The notes beneath the pieces are model-generated. The model was not told where the DNA came from and made no database searches. It saw only the letters and a program-made list of their open reading frames with translations. Positions 22,348 to 32,066 of a stretch of 64,000 bases of DNA are shown one piece after another. The position numbers and the translations under genes were made by a program. Numbering within the stretch: position 1 is the stretch's first letter; each line of letters opens with the position of its first letter. The DNA is taken from the NCBI GenBank assembly GCA_000701945.1, contig KL370841.1, positions 368,310-432,309 on the forward strand. Direction: 5' to 3'. Source of the stretch: Anaerotruncus sp. MC2020. Its GTDB lineage: Bacteria; Bacillota; Clostridia; Oscillospirales; Ruminococcaceae.

Positions 22348-23975
22348 ATCTTTTTAGCCAGCCTTTGTATCACAGCCATTTCCGCGCGTATGAACCTGCA
22401 CGCGCCGTCCGCCGTGTAGAAGTTGTAGCCCTTTACTCCGCCGAGCTCCGCTCTCTCGGAGCGTACGAAACCCTTTGATTTTATGCCGTCCTCGTCGAAG
22501 GCGATGCCGTGCTCCTCCCACGGCTCTGCAAATGCAGCAGCAGCGGGCGCGGGAGCCGCCTCAACGGGAGCGGGAGCCTCAGCAGGAGCCGCCGCCTCGG
22601 GAGCCTTGACCTCCGTCATTGTTGGAGCAGGCGTGCTTGCGGGAGCCTCCGCCGCAGGAGCAGGGGAGCCCTCAGCCTTGTTCGCGTACTTCATCGCGAG
22701 GAGGGTCTCGGGCTTGAAGAACATGGAGTTAGAGTCGCTGCGGTAGAACTGATAGCCCTTGATTCCCGACATTATCTTCTGCTCGCAGGAGATGAAGCCG
22801 CGGCTCTTTATCTTGTCGATGTCGAAGACGAGACCGTGCTCGTCCCACGGCGTACAGAAGCCCTTAGGAGCGGTGATTTTGAGCAGTCCCATCGCGTAGA
22901 GCTCGTCCTTTGTGACGGGCTTTTTCGTGCCGTCACAGTATATGAGCTCGTACGCCTTTTCGCCGTCGGCAGTGACCTTGCGGAGTCCCGCGATATCGGC
23001 AGCCTCGAGCTTGTCCCTGTCGAGGACGATGCTGTGCTCGGGCCACGGCTCCTCGATGACGGGCTCAGCCTCGCGCAGGCGCTTGAGCACCTCCGACGCG
23101 GACGGGCGAGCTTCGGGGTCTTTTTGCAGCATATCGCGTATCAGCGAGGCATACTTCGGGCTCTTTATCAGCGGGCTGAGCTTGAGCTCGCAGCCGCTGT
23201 TGAGGGCAATCCAGCAGTAGATGACCTTGCCCTTTTCCTGACGCTTTTTGAGCTTGTCGGTGAGGTTTATCGGCTCGGGGAGAGCACCCGCGAGGTAGTA
23301 GTGGAATATGAGACCGAGCGAGAAAATGTCCGATTTTTCGGTTATCTTCTTGCCTATCTCCTCGCGGTCGTCCTCGCTGTCGGCGTACTCGCCGAGCTCG
23401 GGGGAGTAGTAGTCTATCGTGCCGACTATCTCCTCGGGCTTCTCATCGACAAAGTAGCTGCTGTCGAAGTCGATGAGCTTAGCGACGTAATTTCCCGTTG
23501 TATTGCGGACGAGCAGCACGTTTTTGAGCTTTAAGTCGCTGTGGATTATGCCCTTGCTGTGCACGCTGAACAGAGCTCCCGCGGCGGTCTGCATGAGGAG
23601 CTTCTTTACGTCGACGGACAGGCTCGCAAGAACGCCCTCTGTCTCGTCGTCGTCGATAGCGCCGTTGACGAACTCCGCCGCCTCGACGTACTGATTGCCC
23701 TCGATGAACTCGTCGCAGGGGATGACGATATTTCCGCCCGAGCCCGCGATAGTGCGTATCGCCATATTCACGCGCTTGCGGGTATCGACGAAGTCATTGA
23801 ACAGCTTCTCGTTGTGCTTGAAGGTCTTGGCGTCGAGAGTTCCGTTATTTATCGGCGCAACGGGAGTCTGATACTTTTTGAGGAAATATTTTTTTCCGCC
23901 TCTTGTAGCGGCGGCAGTCTGTCCGCACTGGCTGTTCTTCCAGTCGGTCACGAGCTCGTAGCCGTGGAATTTCAT
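22344..23975 (-). CDS. Eukaryotic-like Ser/Thr protein kinase with C-terminal repeats
   Basis: 543 residues. The kinase domain spans about 15-310: FLKKY (K33 or K34), catalytic loop HSDLKLKNVLL (HSD in place of HRD, D147), DFD instead of DFG (D169), and VGTIDYYSPE in place of the APE motif. Metal and base aspartates are kept, so activity is plausible. A linker rich in Ala, Pro and Glu lies at about 430-480. Three copies of a ~50-residue module (starting PWPEHSIV, PWDEHGLV, PWEEHGIA) fill the C-terminus. No membrane helix. It overlaps the PP2C gene by 4 bases. Confidence 0.9.
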   Translation of the reverse strand: MKFHGYELVTDWKNSQCGQTAAATRGGKKYFLKKYQTPVAPINNGTLDAKTFKHNEKLFNDFVDTRKRVNMAIRTIAGSGGNIVIPCDEFIEGNQYVEAAEFVNGAIDDDETEGVLASLSVDVKKLLMQTAAGALFSVHSKGIIHSDLKLKNVLLVRNTTGNYVAKLIDFDSSYFVDEKPEEIVGTIDYYSPELGEYADSEDDREEIGKKITEKSDIFSLGLIFHYYLAGALPEPINLTDKLKKRQEKGKVIYCWIALNSGCELKLSPLIKSPKYASLIRDMLQKDPEARPSASEVLKRLREAEPVIEEPWPEHSIVLDRDKLEAADIAGLRKVTADGEKAYELIYCDGTKKPVTKDELYAMGLLKITAPKGFCTPWDEHGLVFDIDKIKSRGFISCEQKIMSGIKGYQFYRSDSNSMFFKPETLLAMKYANKAEGSPAPAAEAPASTPAPTMTEVKAPEAAAPAEAPAPVEAAPAPAAAAFAEPWEEHGIAFDEDGIKSKGFVRSERAELGGVKGYNFYTADGACRFIRAEMAVIQRLAKKI

Positions 23976-25609
23976 GCCTGTTCACCTCCGATGTATTTCA
24001 GGTAGTTCGTATTGTAGCTGTCAAAGAGCGCCTTCTGCTTCTCTGCGGAACTTCCGAGATTGGCGAGCTTCTCGCTGAGCGCGTCCGCCGCAGATTTTAT
24101 CTCAGCCGCGAGCACCGCGGGACAGCTTCCCTTGCCGTTTCTGATGTCGTTTATCAGCGCAGGAGCGTTGTCTGTCCAGTATTTGTCGGCGGCAGCTCTG
24201 AGGTTGGCGGCGAACTTCTCGGAGCGCATGGATTCGTAGGTATCCCTTGCCGCATGGAAGCTCTTGACCGCGTCGAGCATACCGCTGAGGTCGCCGCTGT
24301 CGGACTCGTCTGCCGCGATATCGGCGGCGAGCTTCCTGACCTCTCCGCGTGCGGAGGCGCGGAGCTCGGCGGCATTTCTCACGCCGTCGTCGTCCTCGGT
24401 GAGCTCCTCTGCTTCGTCCTTGACAGCCTCCTCGCAGTAGGCACGGACGTTTTCGTTTGTTCTGAGCGATGATACGAGCAGCGACATCTCGTCGGGCGCG
24501 TCAGCCATACTGCGCTCGTACTCGCCGATGAAGTCCTCGTCGAGGAGCTGCGGAAGCTGCGATATATAGAGCTTTTCTATCTCCGCGAGGCGGCGCTCGG
24601 CGGAGCGCTTGAACTCATCAAAGCCCGAGAAGCCCGAGAGCTTCATCGCGATAGTGGAGCTGTCGTCGTGTCTGCCGTTCTCGGCGAAGAAATCGCGGAG
24701 CTTCGCGCTCATCTCGTCGGGCGATGCGGAATCGCGAGCCGCCTCGAGAATGGTCTTCTCGAATGCGAGAGGGGAGAGGAAAGCGCTCGAATCGAAGCAG
24801 CCGTCTGTTGAGGCAAAAATCACGCAAGGGCGCGGGAGCTTGACATATCGGCTGTTTATCGTGAAATCCTCGTCGTCGCTGACCTTGATGTAGTTGGTCA
24901 TGCCGCCGTCGGGACGCTCCTCGTCGCGTGTGAGCTGACAGAGCCCGTCCTTCTCCGTCCACACATAGGGGCGCGAATCGCCCGCCGTAAGGAGGATGAC
25001 CTCGGTCTCGCTGCCGAGCTCGCGGTAGAGCATGGCGGTGAGGGTCGTGCCGAGCAGGGACAGTCCCGCGTAGGACGACTCGTAGAAGATGTTGGCGTTT
25101 TTGGCTATCTCACGGAGCTTTGTCGCTATCTTCTCGGTGAAGTGCGCACCTACCTTAGCCACAGCCTCGCCGCGCGTTTTCTCGTCGAGGAGTCTATCAA
25201 GCGCCGCAAACAGGTTCTTGGCGGCGAGCTTCTCGTTGTAGAGGAACTCCCGCAGAACGATTGCGGACACGATACGCGAGGCGAAATATCCGCTTTTTTT
25301 GATGTTGTTGACGTTGTCGGTGTAGCAGTCCTTGACCGCGCGGAGCTCGAAGAACGACTTCTTCACATAGTCCTGCAAAACGGGGTCGGAGTAGTCGTCG
25401 TAGACGCCGACAAACAGCGTATCGAGGAGCTTATCCTCGTCGAAGAGCTCGGGCTTTATCGAGCTGTGGCGAATTGCGGCAGCTCCGCCGAGGCCGTCCG
25501 CGGCCATTACGAGCTGACCGTCCGCGTAGGGGAGGGCGTCCTCGCCCTTGTATACGACCGTCCCGTCGGGGCGCGTCTTAGCAGCCTGTCTGTAAACTGT
25601 TAATTCCAT
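23972..25609 (-). CDS. PP2C-family Ser/Thr phosphatase
   Basis: 545 residues. PP2C metal-binding motifs are present: MAADGLGG (D38, G39), TAGDSRPYVW, ASTDGCFDS and GRHDDSSTIAM. The catalytic domain covers about 1-330; the C-terminal ~200 residues are helical and acidic, perhaps a coiled coil. Expected to reverse the action of the kinase encoded next to it (4-base overlap). Confidence 0.9.
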   Translation of the reverse strand: MELTVYRQAAKTRPDGTVVYKGEDALPYADGQLVMAADGLGGAAAIRHSSIKPELFDEDKLLDTLFVGVYDDYSDPVLQDYVKKSFFELRAVKDCYTDNVNNIKKSGYFASRIVSAIVLREFLYNEKLAAKNLFAALDRLLDEKTRGEAVAKVGAHFTEKIATKLREIAKNANIFYESSYAGLSLLGTTLTAMLYRELGSETEVILLTAGDSRPYVWTEKDGLCQLTRDEERPDGGMTNYIKVSDDEDFTINSRYVKLPRPCVIFASTDGCFDSSAFLSPLAFEKTILEAARDSASPDEMSAKLRDFFAENGRHDDSSTIAMKLSGFSGFDEFKRSAERRLAEIEKLYISQLPQLLDEDFIGEYERSMADAPDEMSLLVSSLRTNENVRAYCEEAVKDEAEELTEDDDGVRNAAELRASARGEVRKLAADIAADESDSGDLSGMLDAVKSFHAARDTYESMRSEKFAANLRAAADKYWTDNAPALINDIRNGKGSCPAVLAAEIKSAADALSEKLANLGSSAEKQKALFDSYNTNYLKYIGGEQA

Positions 25610-25634
25610 GGCAATCTCCTTTTAGGAAGAGTGT

Positions 25635-26324
25635 TTATTTTTCGTCAGCGACTATCGCAGCAAGCTCCGAATCCGACTTGCTTTGCAATTCGGTGTCGTT
25701 GTAGATTTTCAGAGTGACCTTAGCTACGGGCTTTAGGTCGTTTGTAAAGACAAGGTCATAGTAGCCTGCGCCCCATTCCGAGTTAAACATATTTAGCTCG
25801 CCCCATGTCGTATTATTCTCCTCATCGGGTTTCACGAGCTCTGTTTTGGGGACGTTTTCATCTATGTTGGCAAAGAAGCTCTCTGTATAGGTCGCCGGGT
25901 CGTCCTGATGCTTGACGATAAAGGCTGATAATCCCGAATCCTCGGCAGTGTCGAGCCCTATCCATATCCATTCCGTATTCTCGAAGATGAAGCGGATATC
26001 GCTGGCTGATGTAGGTTTTCCGTTGAATTCGGCGCCCGAGCTTGCGCCCTCGAGGCATACTCCTCTGATTACGGGCTCATCGTCGCCGAGCTGGTACAGC
26101 ACGCCGGGAACTATGTTTTCATCAGCTTCAAAGGTGGTGTCCTCAACAGTGCTTGCAGTAACAATGTCGTTGCCATTTTCGGCATCTGCTTCGGCGGAAG
26201 CGGCAGTTGCCTCGGAAGCGGTCGTTCCTGCGGCAGTGTCTGCGGACGAGTCTGTTCCCTTGCCGCACGCTGCCAGTGAAAGCAGCAGCGAAAGGGCGAG
26301 AGAGCATAATAATACTTTTTTCAT
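25635..26324 (-). CDS. Lipoprotein of the kinase-phosphatase operon
   Basis: 229 residues from the ATG at 26324 (AAAGGAG upstream). Signal peptide and lipobox LLSLAAC with lipidated C20, then a Thr/Ala/Ser/Glu-rich linker and a folded domain of unknown family. Located between the vWA and PP2C genes. It may be the extracellular sensor of the system (inference). Confidence 0.8.
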   Translation of the reverse strand: MKKVLLCSLALSLLLSLAACGKGTDSSADTAAGTTASEATAASAEADAENGNDIVTASTVEDTTFEADENIVPGVLYQLGDDEPVIRGVCLEGASSGAEFNGKPTSASDIRFIFENTEWIWIGLDTAEDSGLSAFIVKHQDDPATYTESFFANIDENVPKTELVKPDEENNTTWGELNMFNSEWGAGYYDLVFTNDLKPVAKVTLKIYNDTELQSKSDSELAAIVADEK

Positions 26325-26426
26325 AACGATTCTCCTTTTGTAGGGGCGGATAGTATCCGCCTGCAAAAATACGTGATTACAAAACAGACCGAGACGGACT
26401 GCTCCGAATCGGTCTGTACATATTTT

Positions 26427-27113
26427 TTAGAAAGAACCTACAACGAGGTCGATAGCCGACTGTATGTCAACGTCGGGCAGACCTGTTCCCGCGGGGGAGA
26501 ATGCAGGCCAGTATCTGTTCCAAGCCTGAAGCTCTGTCCACGGCTCGGCATTGGGCACGAACGCAACGAGACGACCTGCCTTAGCCTGATAGTTGCTGCC
26601 GAGGGTCTGGTCAGTAGCCTCCCACCAAGCGCCGAGCTGAGCGATATCAGCGGGCATACCCGAGGGATAGCCTGACGAGCCTGCGCGGGCACCGAGCGGG
26701 AGCGCGGGAGCGTCGGAGAACACAAGGATAACATGGCGGCGCTTCGAGCCGTCGGTCGTCCAGTCGGACTTGAGTGCGAGCGCGATAGCTTCGAGAGCGT
26801 TCTCGGGGATGTCGCCGCCGCCCTTAGCCTCGATATTGTCAACGAATCTGCGGAAGTCGTCGTTCTGCTCGGGGAGCTTGAAGAAGTCGGACTCTACCAT
26901 GGGGTCCTGGTCACAGCCATAGTCCCTGAAGGCGATGACCTTGATTCTGAGGGTCTCGACCTCCTTATCGTTCTCCTCCATGGAATCGATGAACTTCTCA
27001 TAGAAAGAGATAGCGTTTTTCTTTACCTCGTCGATGATAGGAGCCATACTGCCCGTAGCGTCGATACACATAACGATGTCTACGCAGTATTCGCCCATTC
27101 CCTGTCCTGCCAT
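26427..27113 (-). CDS. vWA domain protein, first gene of the kinase-phosphatase operon
   Basis: 228 residues, essentially one vWA domain. The MIDAS motif is D18-A-T20-G-S22 (CIDATGSM); the later MIDAS Thr/Asp positions appear in AKGGGDIPENA and FSDAPALP. No signal peptide. vWA proteins next to a PP2C and a Ser/Thr kinase recall the TerY-P triads described with tellurite-type stress systems, but this vWA is of a different subfamily. AAGGAGG precedes the ATG. Confidence 0.85.
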   Translation of the reverse strand: MAGQGMGEYCVDIVMCIDATGSMAPIIDEVKKNAISFYEKFIDSMEENDKEVETLRIKVIAFRDYGCDQDPMVESDFFKLPEQNDDFRRFVDNIEAKGGGDIPENALEAIALALKSDWTTDGSKRRHVILVFSDAPALPLGARAGSSGYPSGMPADIAQLGAWWEATDQTLGSNYQAKAGRLVAFVPNAEPWTELQAWNRYWPAFSPAGTGLPDVDIQSAIDLVVGSF

Positions 27114-27181
27114 TTTTTCATCCTCCTTGATATAGATAAAAATAAAATACGAAATTGAGAGCGGCTGACCGCTACGGAAAT

Positions 27182-27210
27182 ATTATATAACAAATTCGCA
27201 GAAAAGTCAA
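27182..27210 (-). promoter_or_regulatory. Promoter of the vWA-kinase operon
   Basis: TTGACT and TATAAT with a 17-bp spacer, about 70 bases before the vWA ATG. Confidence 0.85.
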
Positions 27211-27244
27211 TACCTTTATTATAAGGGGAGCACGGGCAGCTTGT

Positions 27245-27557
27245 ACGTATAAGCTGTTAGCTGTTAGCCTTTAGTCGTTAGCTAATTGTATCGTCTTGCG
27301 GTGACATATATTTTAACAGTTGTCTGCGTCAGCGGACATCGCGGGCGGTTGACTGTGAACCGACAGATAACAGCTCGGCAGACAACGGTACAAGCCAACG
27401 CTTATATATTATAAATGTAGCGAAACTGTGAATTATATAATACAACTTTGGATTTGTACAGACACACAGGGCTTTCAATATGACAACTTTCACTAAATTT
27501 GTACGCTTTTTTTGTAGTTGTCCATTCATTTTTTCCACCTAATCTGCAAATTGTGGG
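27245..27557. other. Non-coding gap with short GTTAGC repeats
   Basis: Between the vWA promoter and the xylanase promoter. Four GTTAGC-type repeats at 27251-27287 are like those around the four-helix-bundle gene at 52 kb. No gene or clear RNA seen. Confidence 0.4.
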
Positions 27558-27586
27558 TTGTGAACAATTGGTGAACAAGGTATAAT
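27558..27586 (+). promoter_or_regulatory. Promoter of GH10-GH43 xylanase gene
   Basis: TTGTGA and TATAAT with a 17-bp spacer, 58 bases before the start codon. Confidence 0.75.
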
Positions 27587-27644
27587 GAGATAAAATGAAT
27601 AAGTAGGGGCAACCCAAATCTAAGGAAATGAGGAGATGATCTTT

Positions 27645-30600
27645 ATGAACAGGAAAAAACTGTATGCAGCTCTGACAGCAGCGGCTACCTTTGCAACATC
27701 ATTTGCTTCAATGCCGCAGCTCATGACTGCAACACAGGCTGCCGAGGTCACATACGACAGCTTCGATGTCAGCTATGACGGATGGTACGGAACCGATGAG
27801 GCTAACAATATCGTTCCCGTAGAGAACGAGGGCATCGGTGGATCAAGAGCCATGGCTGCAACAAACCGTAAGTCGCCTTCCGAGGGCGCTCAGTCAATGA
27901 AGGGTCTGTATCTGTTGGGCGGAGTTAAGTACAACTACTCTGTTAACGTTTACAGCGAGACTGATGAGACTTTCCACCTCTCGCTTCTCTACTACGATGG
28001 AAAGACGGAGAAGCCCACAACAGTCGAGATCGCTACAAAGAAAGTGAAAGCAGGCGAGTGGACAGAGCTTTCAGGCTCATACAAGGCTCCTACGGGCGCT
28101 TATGACGACACTCTCACGATCACTACCGACGGCACCGATGACTTCATGTTCGATGATTTCAAGATCACAACAAAGAAGTCAACTGCCGAGGCTCTTGCAG
28201 CTCCCGCAGGAAAGGGACTCAAGGATGAGTTCGGTGCTTACTTCCGCGTAGGAAATATCTTTAACAGCGGTACGATAAAAAATGACGCTATCAAGGGTAT
28301 CATCCTCAAGGATCACAACGCAATAGAGTGTGAGAACGAGACAAAGCCTGATGCTACACTTGTTCAGAACGGCTCTACTGATACAAATATCAAGGTATCC
28401 CTCAACAGCTGTGCTGCTATGTGTGACTTTGCACAGAAGAACGGCATAGGCTTCAGAGGACATACTCTCGTATGGCACAGCCAGTCGCCCGAGTGGTTCT
28501 TCAAGAGCAACGGCAACTGGTGCAGCAAGTCACAGATGGATCAGCGTATGGAAAGCTACATCAAGAATATGTTCAATGCTTTCGCTACACAGTATCCTAA
28601 CCTTGACCTCTTCGCATACGACGTATGTAACGAGGTAATCGCCGACGGTTCATCTACCGGTATCCGTCAGGCAGGTACAGGCGGCGGACAGTCCAAGTGG
28701 GTATCCGTTTACGGAGATAACTCCTTCGTTGAGAAGGCGTTCACCTATGCAAGAAAGTACGCTCCCAAGAACTGCAAGCTCTACTACAACGACTATAACG
28801 AGTTCGCAGGCGATAAGAAGAACTGCATCAAGAACACTATCCTCAAGCCTCTCGCTCAGAAGGGCGTGCTCGACGGTATGGGAATGCAGTCGCATATCAG
28901 CGCTGCTGCAAGCAATGCATGGGGCGATACGAACTCCTACCTCGCTGCAATGGACGACTACCTCAGCCTCGGTATCGACGTTCAGGTAACTGAGCTCGAT
29001 ATTTCCACAGAGGGCGGCAAGTTCTCCCTCGACCAGCAGGCTACAAAGTATAAAGCTATCTTCCAGCACGCTGTTGACTGGAATAAGAATCACCCCAATG
29101 GTCCTAACGTAACTCTCATTCAGGTATGGGGTCCTACAGACAACAACTCTTGGGTAGGTACAGATAAGAACTCGGGCAGAAGCAATGCTCCTCTTCTCTA
29201 CACAGGCAATTATCAGCCCAAGCAGTGCTACACAGCGATCCAGTCCATCATTCCCGACAGCCAGTGGACAACAGGTATCCCGTACACAGGCCCCGGCGGA
29301 GGAACCTATACACCTCCTTCGTACGACCCCGATGAGAACGGCTACTACTTCCACGCAACTTTCGAGAGCGGCACAGACGGCTTCCAGGGCAGAGGCGCAG
29401 CTTCTGTTTCCAAGGCAAGCGGCGGCTACAACAGCAGCAATGCCCTCCTCTGTGAAGGCAGAACAGCTACATGGAACGGTGCAGCTATCTCACTCAGCCC
29501 TGCATTCAAGGCTGGCGAGTCCTACAGCTTCTCTGTTAACGCAATGACCAAGGACGGCGGCGATACGACCACGTTCAAGTTCACAATGCAGTACACAGAC
29601 GCTTCAGGCGAGACAAAATACAGCGAGATCGCAAGCGGCACAGCGCCCAAGGGCGAGTGGGTACAGCTTGCTAATACACAGTACACTATCCCTGCAGGCG
29701 CTTCAGATATGCAGGTATACGTTGAAACAACTGACGAGGACGTAACAAACGACTTCTACATCGACGAGGCTATCGGCGCTGTTAAGGGTACACAGGTAAA
29801 GGGACCCGGACAGCCTACGGTTGTCGTTAAGAAGAAGCTCCTCGGCGATACAGACTTCGACGGCAGGATCTCTGCATTCGACCTCATCGGCGCACGTCAG
29901 GTGCTCCTCGGCACAAACAAGGATTCTATGGCTAAGAAGAACGCAGACGTTGACCAGAGTGGCGAAGTTGAGATGAACGACCTCGTTCTCCTTCAGGAAT
30001 TCGTCCTCGGCAAGATAAAGGAATTCCCCGACAACAAGCCCCCTGTAACAGCACTTGATCCCTCACAGTATGAGACCAAGTTCAACGGCATCACACTCGC
30101 AGAAAGCTTCAAGAAGGAAGGCGAGAACAACCCGCTTTACACTCAGCGTTTCGGTGCTGACCCCGGCTGGCTCGTATATGACGGCAGACTCTACGTTTAC
30201 ACAACAGCTGATCAGTTCGAGTACAAGAACGGTCAGCTCGTAGAAAACGCATATTCTTCAGGTTATATCAACTGCTTATCATCAGCAGACCTCGTAAACT
30301 GGACTGACCACGGTCAGATCCCTGTTGCAAAGACAAGAGTAAACGGCACACCTATCGCAAGATGGGCTAACAATGCATGGGCTCCTGACGCTGCTTGGAA
30401 GAAGATCAACGGACAGGATAAGTTCTTCCTTTACTTCGCAAACAACGGTTCAGGTATCGGCGTTATCACAGCTGATGACCCGACATTCACAAAGAATGTA
30501 AAGGATCCCCTTGGCAAGGAGCTTATTTCAAGAAGCACACCCAACAGTAACGTAACTTGGCTCTTCGATCCCGGCGTTTACTATGACCCCGATACAGATA

Positions 30601-31484
30601 CAGCTATCATGGCATACGGCGGCGGCGTTCCTTCGGGACAGGCTGCTCAGACAAAGCAGGGACGTATTGTTCAGCTTGGCGATGACATGATCTCTATCAA
30701 GGGTACACCCTTCGATCCCGGCACACCTTACCTCTTTGAGGACTCAAGCATGATCAAGATCGGCGACACATGGTACTATTCATTCTGCCACAACTGGAGT
30801 GTTCCCGGCGGTGCAAGTGTAAACGGCAATTCGTTCGGCAGTGCTGATATCGGTTACATGACATCAAAGAACCCGCTCGGCGGCTACCAGTACCAGGGCG
30901 TTGTATTCAAGAACACAGGTACACAGAGACTTGACAACGGCGGTAACAACCACCACTCGGTTATCGAATTCAAGGGCAGCTACTACGTTCTTTATCACTC
31001 ACGCAGACTTGAGATGAATATGGGCGTTAACGGCGGCAAGGGTCTTAACTACAGATCGCCTTGTATCGATAAGGCAACATTAAGCAACGGAAAGATCACC
31101 TGCAGCGGTTCACAGAAGGGCGTAAGCCAGCTTGAGAACCTCAATGCATATGAGAAGGTTCAGGCTGAGACAATGTCTAACCAGTCCAAGAACATTTCTA
31201 TCACAGGTATCAGCGATACAAAGGTAAAGGCTAAGAAGGGCGATTGGATCAAGGTCAGCGGCGTTGACCTTAGCAAGGGCGTTTCTTCCATCACTGTAAA
31301 GGGCAGCGGCAACGCAACAGTTAAGTTCTGCGTAGGCTCTGCTACAGGTACCTGCATCGGCTACGGCGAGCTCAACGGCAGCGAGAATACGCTTGCAGCA
31401 GTAGAGAACGACGTAACAGGCGTAAAGGATATCTACATGGTATTCAGCGGCGACTGCGAGTTCGATTACTGGCAGCTCGCATAA
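27645..31484 (+). CDS. Secreted bifunctional GH10 xylanase / GH43 enzyme with internal dockerin
   Basis: 1279 residues from the ATG at 27645 (AGGAG nine bases upstream; the ATG at 27636 is too close). Signal peptide 1-33 (ending ATQAAEV), CBM22-like module about 35-173, GH10 about 190-540 with acid/base E330 (DVCNEV) and nucleophile E450 (VTELDIS), a second CBM22-like module about 570-725, type I dockerin about 730-795 with two calcium loops, GH43 about 805-1160, and a CBM6-like end. It cuts xylan internally and removes side sugars or xylose. The dockerin in the middle is unusual; it should bind a cohesin on a scaffoldin. Confidence 0.93.
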   Translation: MNRKKLYAALTAAATFATSFASMPQLMTATQAAEVTYDSFDVSYDGWYGTDEANNIVPVENEGIGGSRAMAATNRKSPSEGAQSMKGLYLLGGVKYNYSVNVYSETDETFHLSLLYYDGKTEKPTTVEIATKKVKAGEWTELSGSYKAPTGAYDDTLTITTDGTDDFMFDDFKITTKKSTAEALAAPAGKGLKDEFGAYFRVGNIFNSGTIKNDAIKGIILKDHNAIECENETKPDATLVQNGSTDTNIKVSLNSCAAMCDFAQKNGIGFRGHTLVWHSQSPEWFFKSNGNWCSKSQMDQRMESYIKNMFNAFATQYPNLDLFAYDVCNEVIADGSSTGIRQAGTGGGQSKWVSVYGDNSFVEKAFTYARKYAPKNCKLYYNDYNEFAGDKKNCIKNTILKPLAQKGVLDGMGMQSHISAAASNAWGDTNSYLAAMDDYLSLGIDVQVTELDISTEGGKFSLDQQATKYKAIFQHAVDWNKNHPNGPNVTLIQVWGPTDNNSWVGTDKNSGRSNAPLLYTGNYQPKQCYTAIQSIIPDSQWTTGIPYTGPGGGTYTPPSYDPDENGYYFHATFESGTDGFQGRGAASVSKASGGYNSSNALLCEGRTATWNGAAISLSPAFKAGESYSFSVNAMTKDGGDTTTFKFTMQYTDASGETKYSEIASGTAPKGEWVQLANTQYTIPAGASDMQVYVETTDEDVTNDFYIDEAIGAVKGTQVKGPGQPTVVVKKKLLGDTDFDGRISAFDLIGARQVLLGTNKDSMAKKNADVDQSGEVEMNDLVLLQEFVLGKIKEFPDNKPPVTALDPSQYETKFNGITLAESFKKEGENNPLYTQRFGADPGWLVYDGRLYVYTTADQFEYKNGQLVENAYSSGYINCLSSADLVNWTDHGQIPVAKTRVNGTPIARWANNAWAPDAAWKKINGQDKFFLYFANNGSGIGVITADDPTFTKNVKDPLGKELISRSTPNSNVTWLFDPGVYYDPDTDTAIMAYGGGVPSGQAAQTKQGRIVQLGDDMISIKGTPFDPGTPYLFEDSSMIKIGDTWYYSFCHNWSVPGGASVNGNSFGSADIGYMTSKNPLGGYQYQGVVFKNTGTQRLDNGGNNHHSVIEFKGSYYVLYHSRRLEMNMGVNGGKGLNYRSPCIDKATLSNGKITCSGSQKGVSQLENLNAYEKVQAETMSNQSKNISITGISDTKVKAKKGDWIKVSGVDLSKGVSSITVKGSGNATVKFCVGSATGTCIGYGELNGSENTLAAVENDVTGVKDIYMVFSGDCEFDYWQLA

Positions 31485-31527
31485 TCAAGAACTAAAAGGA
31501 GCATAGCTCCGAACCATCAGGTTATGA

Positions 31528-31565
31528 CCCGCTGCCGTTGACTGCACTACAGCGGCAGCGGGATT
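31528..31565 (+). terminator. Terminator-like hairpin after xylanase gene
   Basis: Stem CCCGCTGCCG (31528-31537) with CGGCAGCGGG (31553-31562), then ATTATAATT. Confidence 0.6.
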
Positions 31566-31641
31566 ATAATAATTCCGAACTTTATGAGTTCGCTGCGAAA
31601 TGAGCGGACTCCGTATGTAAGGGTAGGGACAAATCAGAAAT

Positions 31642-31675
31642 CAGCCGTGTTTTTTGGGGTACACGGCTGTTTTTC
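31642..31675 (+). terminator. Second terminator after xylanase gene
   Basis: CAGCCGTGT/ACACGGCTG stem with T-rich loop and TTTTTCTTT tail. Confidence 0.8.
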
Positions 31676-31770
31676 TTTATAGGGATAAGCACGTAGATAG
31701 GGGAAAAAGTCGTGTAAAGACAAATTTTGAAAATACTATCAAAATATCCACCGATTCTACATTTTATGAG

Positions 31771-31799
31771 TTGTAATTATTACTCATAAGTGATATTAT
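31771..31799 (+). promoter_or_regulatory. Promoter of candidate small RNA
   Basis: TTGTAA and TATTAT with a 17-bp spacer and no ORF behind it. Confidence 0.5.
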
Positions 31800-31805
31800 A
31801 TTAAC

Positions 31806-31908
31806 AGAACAGAGAAAGCCCCGCGGGTTCGGCAGCGGGCACATTAACTACGAAATCTTCTTAATCATCCCTCATTATGCGGCTTCACACTGTGGCGCCG
31901 CATTTTGC
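31806..31908 (+). ncRNA. Candidate small RNA of about 100 nt
   Basis: Lies between a promoter and a hairpin ATGCGGC/GCCGCAT (31877-31903) with a TTTT tail. It can form an internal CCCGC/GCGGG hairpin. No known RNA family recognised and no start codon with a ribosome binding site. It could also be part of an untranslated leader. Confidence 0.4.
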
Positions 31909-31962
31909 TGTCCGCACGACAGCACGGGATTAAGTTTAAATAAAAAAATATCTCCGAAATGT

Positions 31963-31991
31963 TTGACAAACGCGGAGGAGTGTGCTATACT
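31963..31991 (+). promoter_or_regulatory. Promoter of aldolase-like gene
   Basis: TTGACA and TATACT with a 17-bp spacer, 75 bases before the start. Confidence 0.8.
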
Positions 31992-32066
31992 ATAAAAAGA
32001 CAAAATCAATTTAATGCATAAAAGCTTAAAAGTGTAAAAGTATAAAGCGTGAAAGGATTTGAGGGT

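Noticed and set aside
28650..29354. 234-codon frame on the minus strand
   Set aside because: Antisense of the GH10 domain, which has its catalytic residues and signal peptide in place.
31806..31908. SRP or 6S RNA
   Set aside because: The conserved SRP tetraloop region and the 6S closing stems with a central bubble are not visible.
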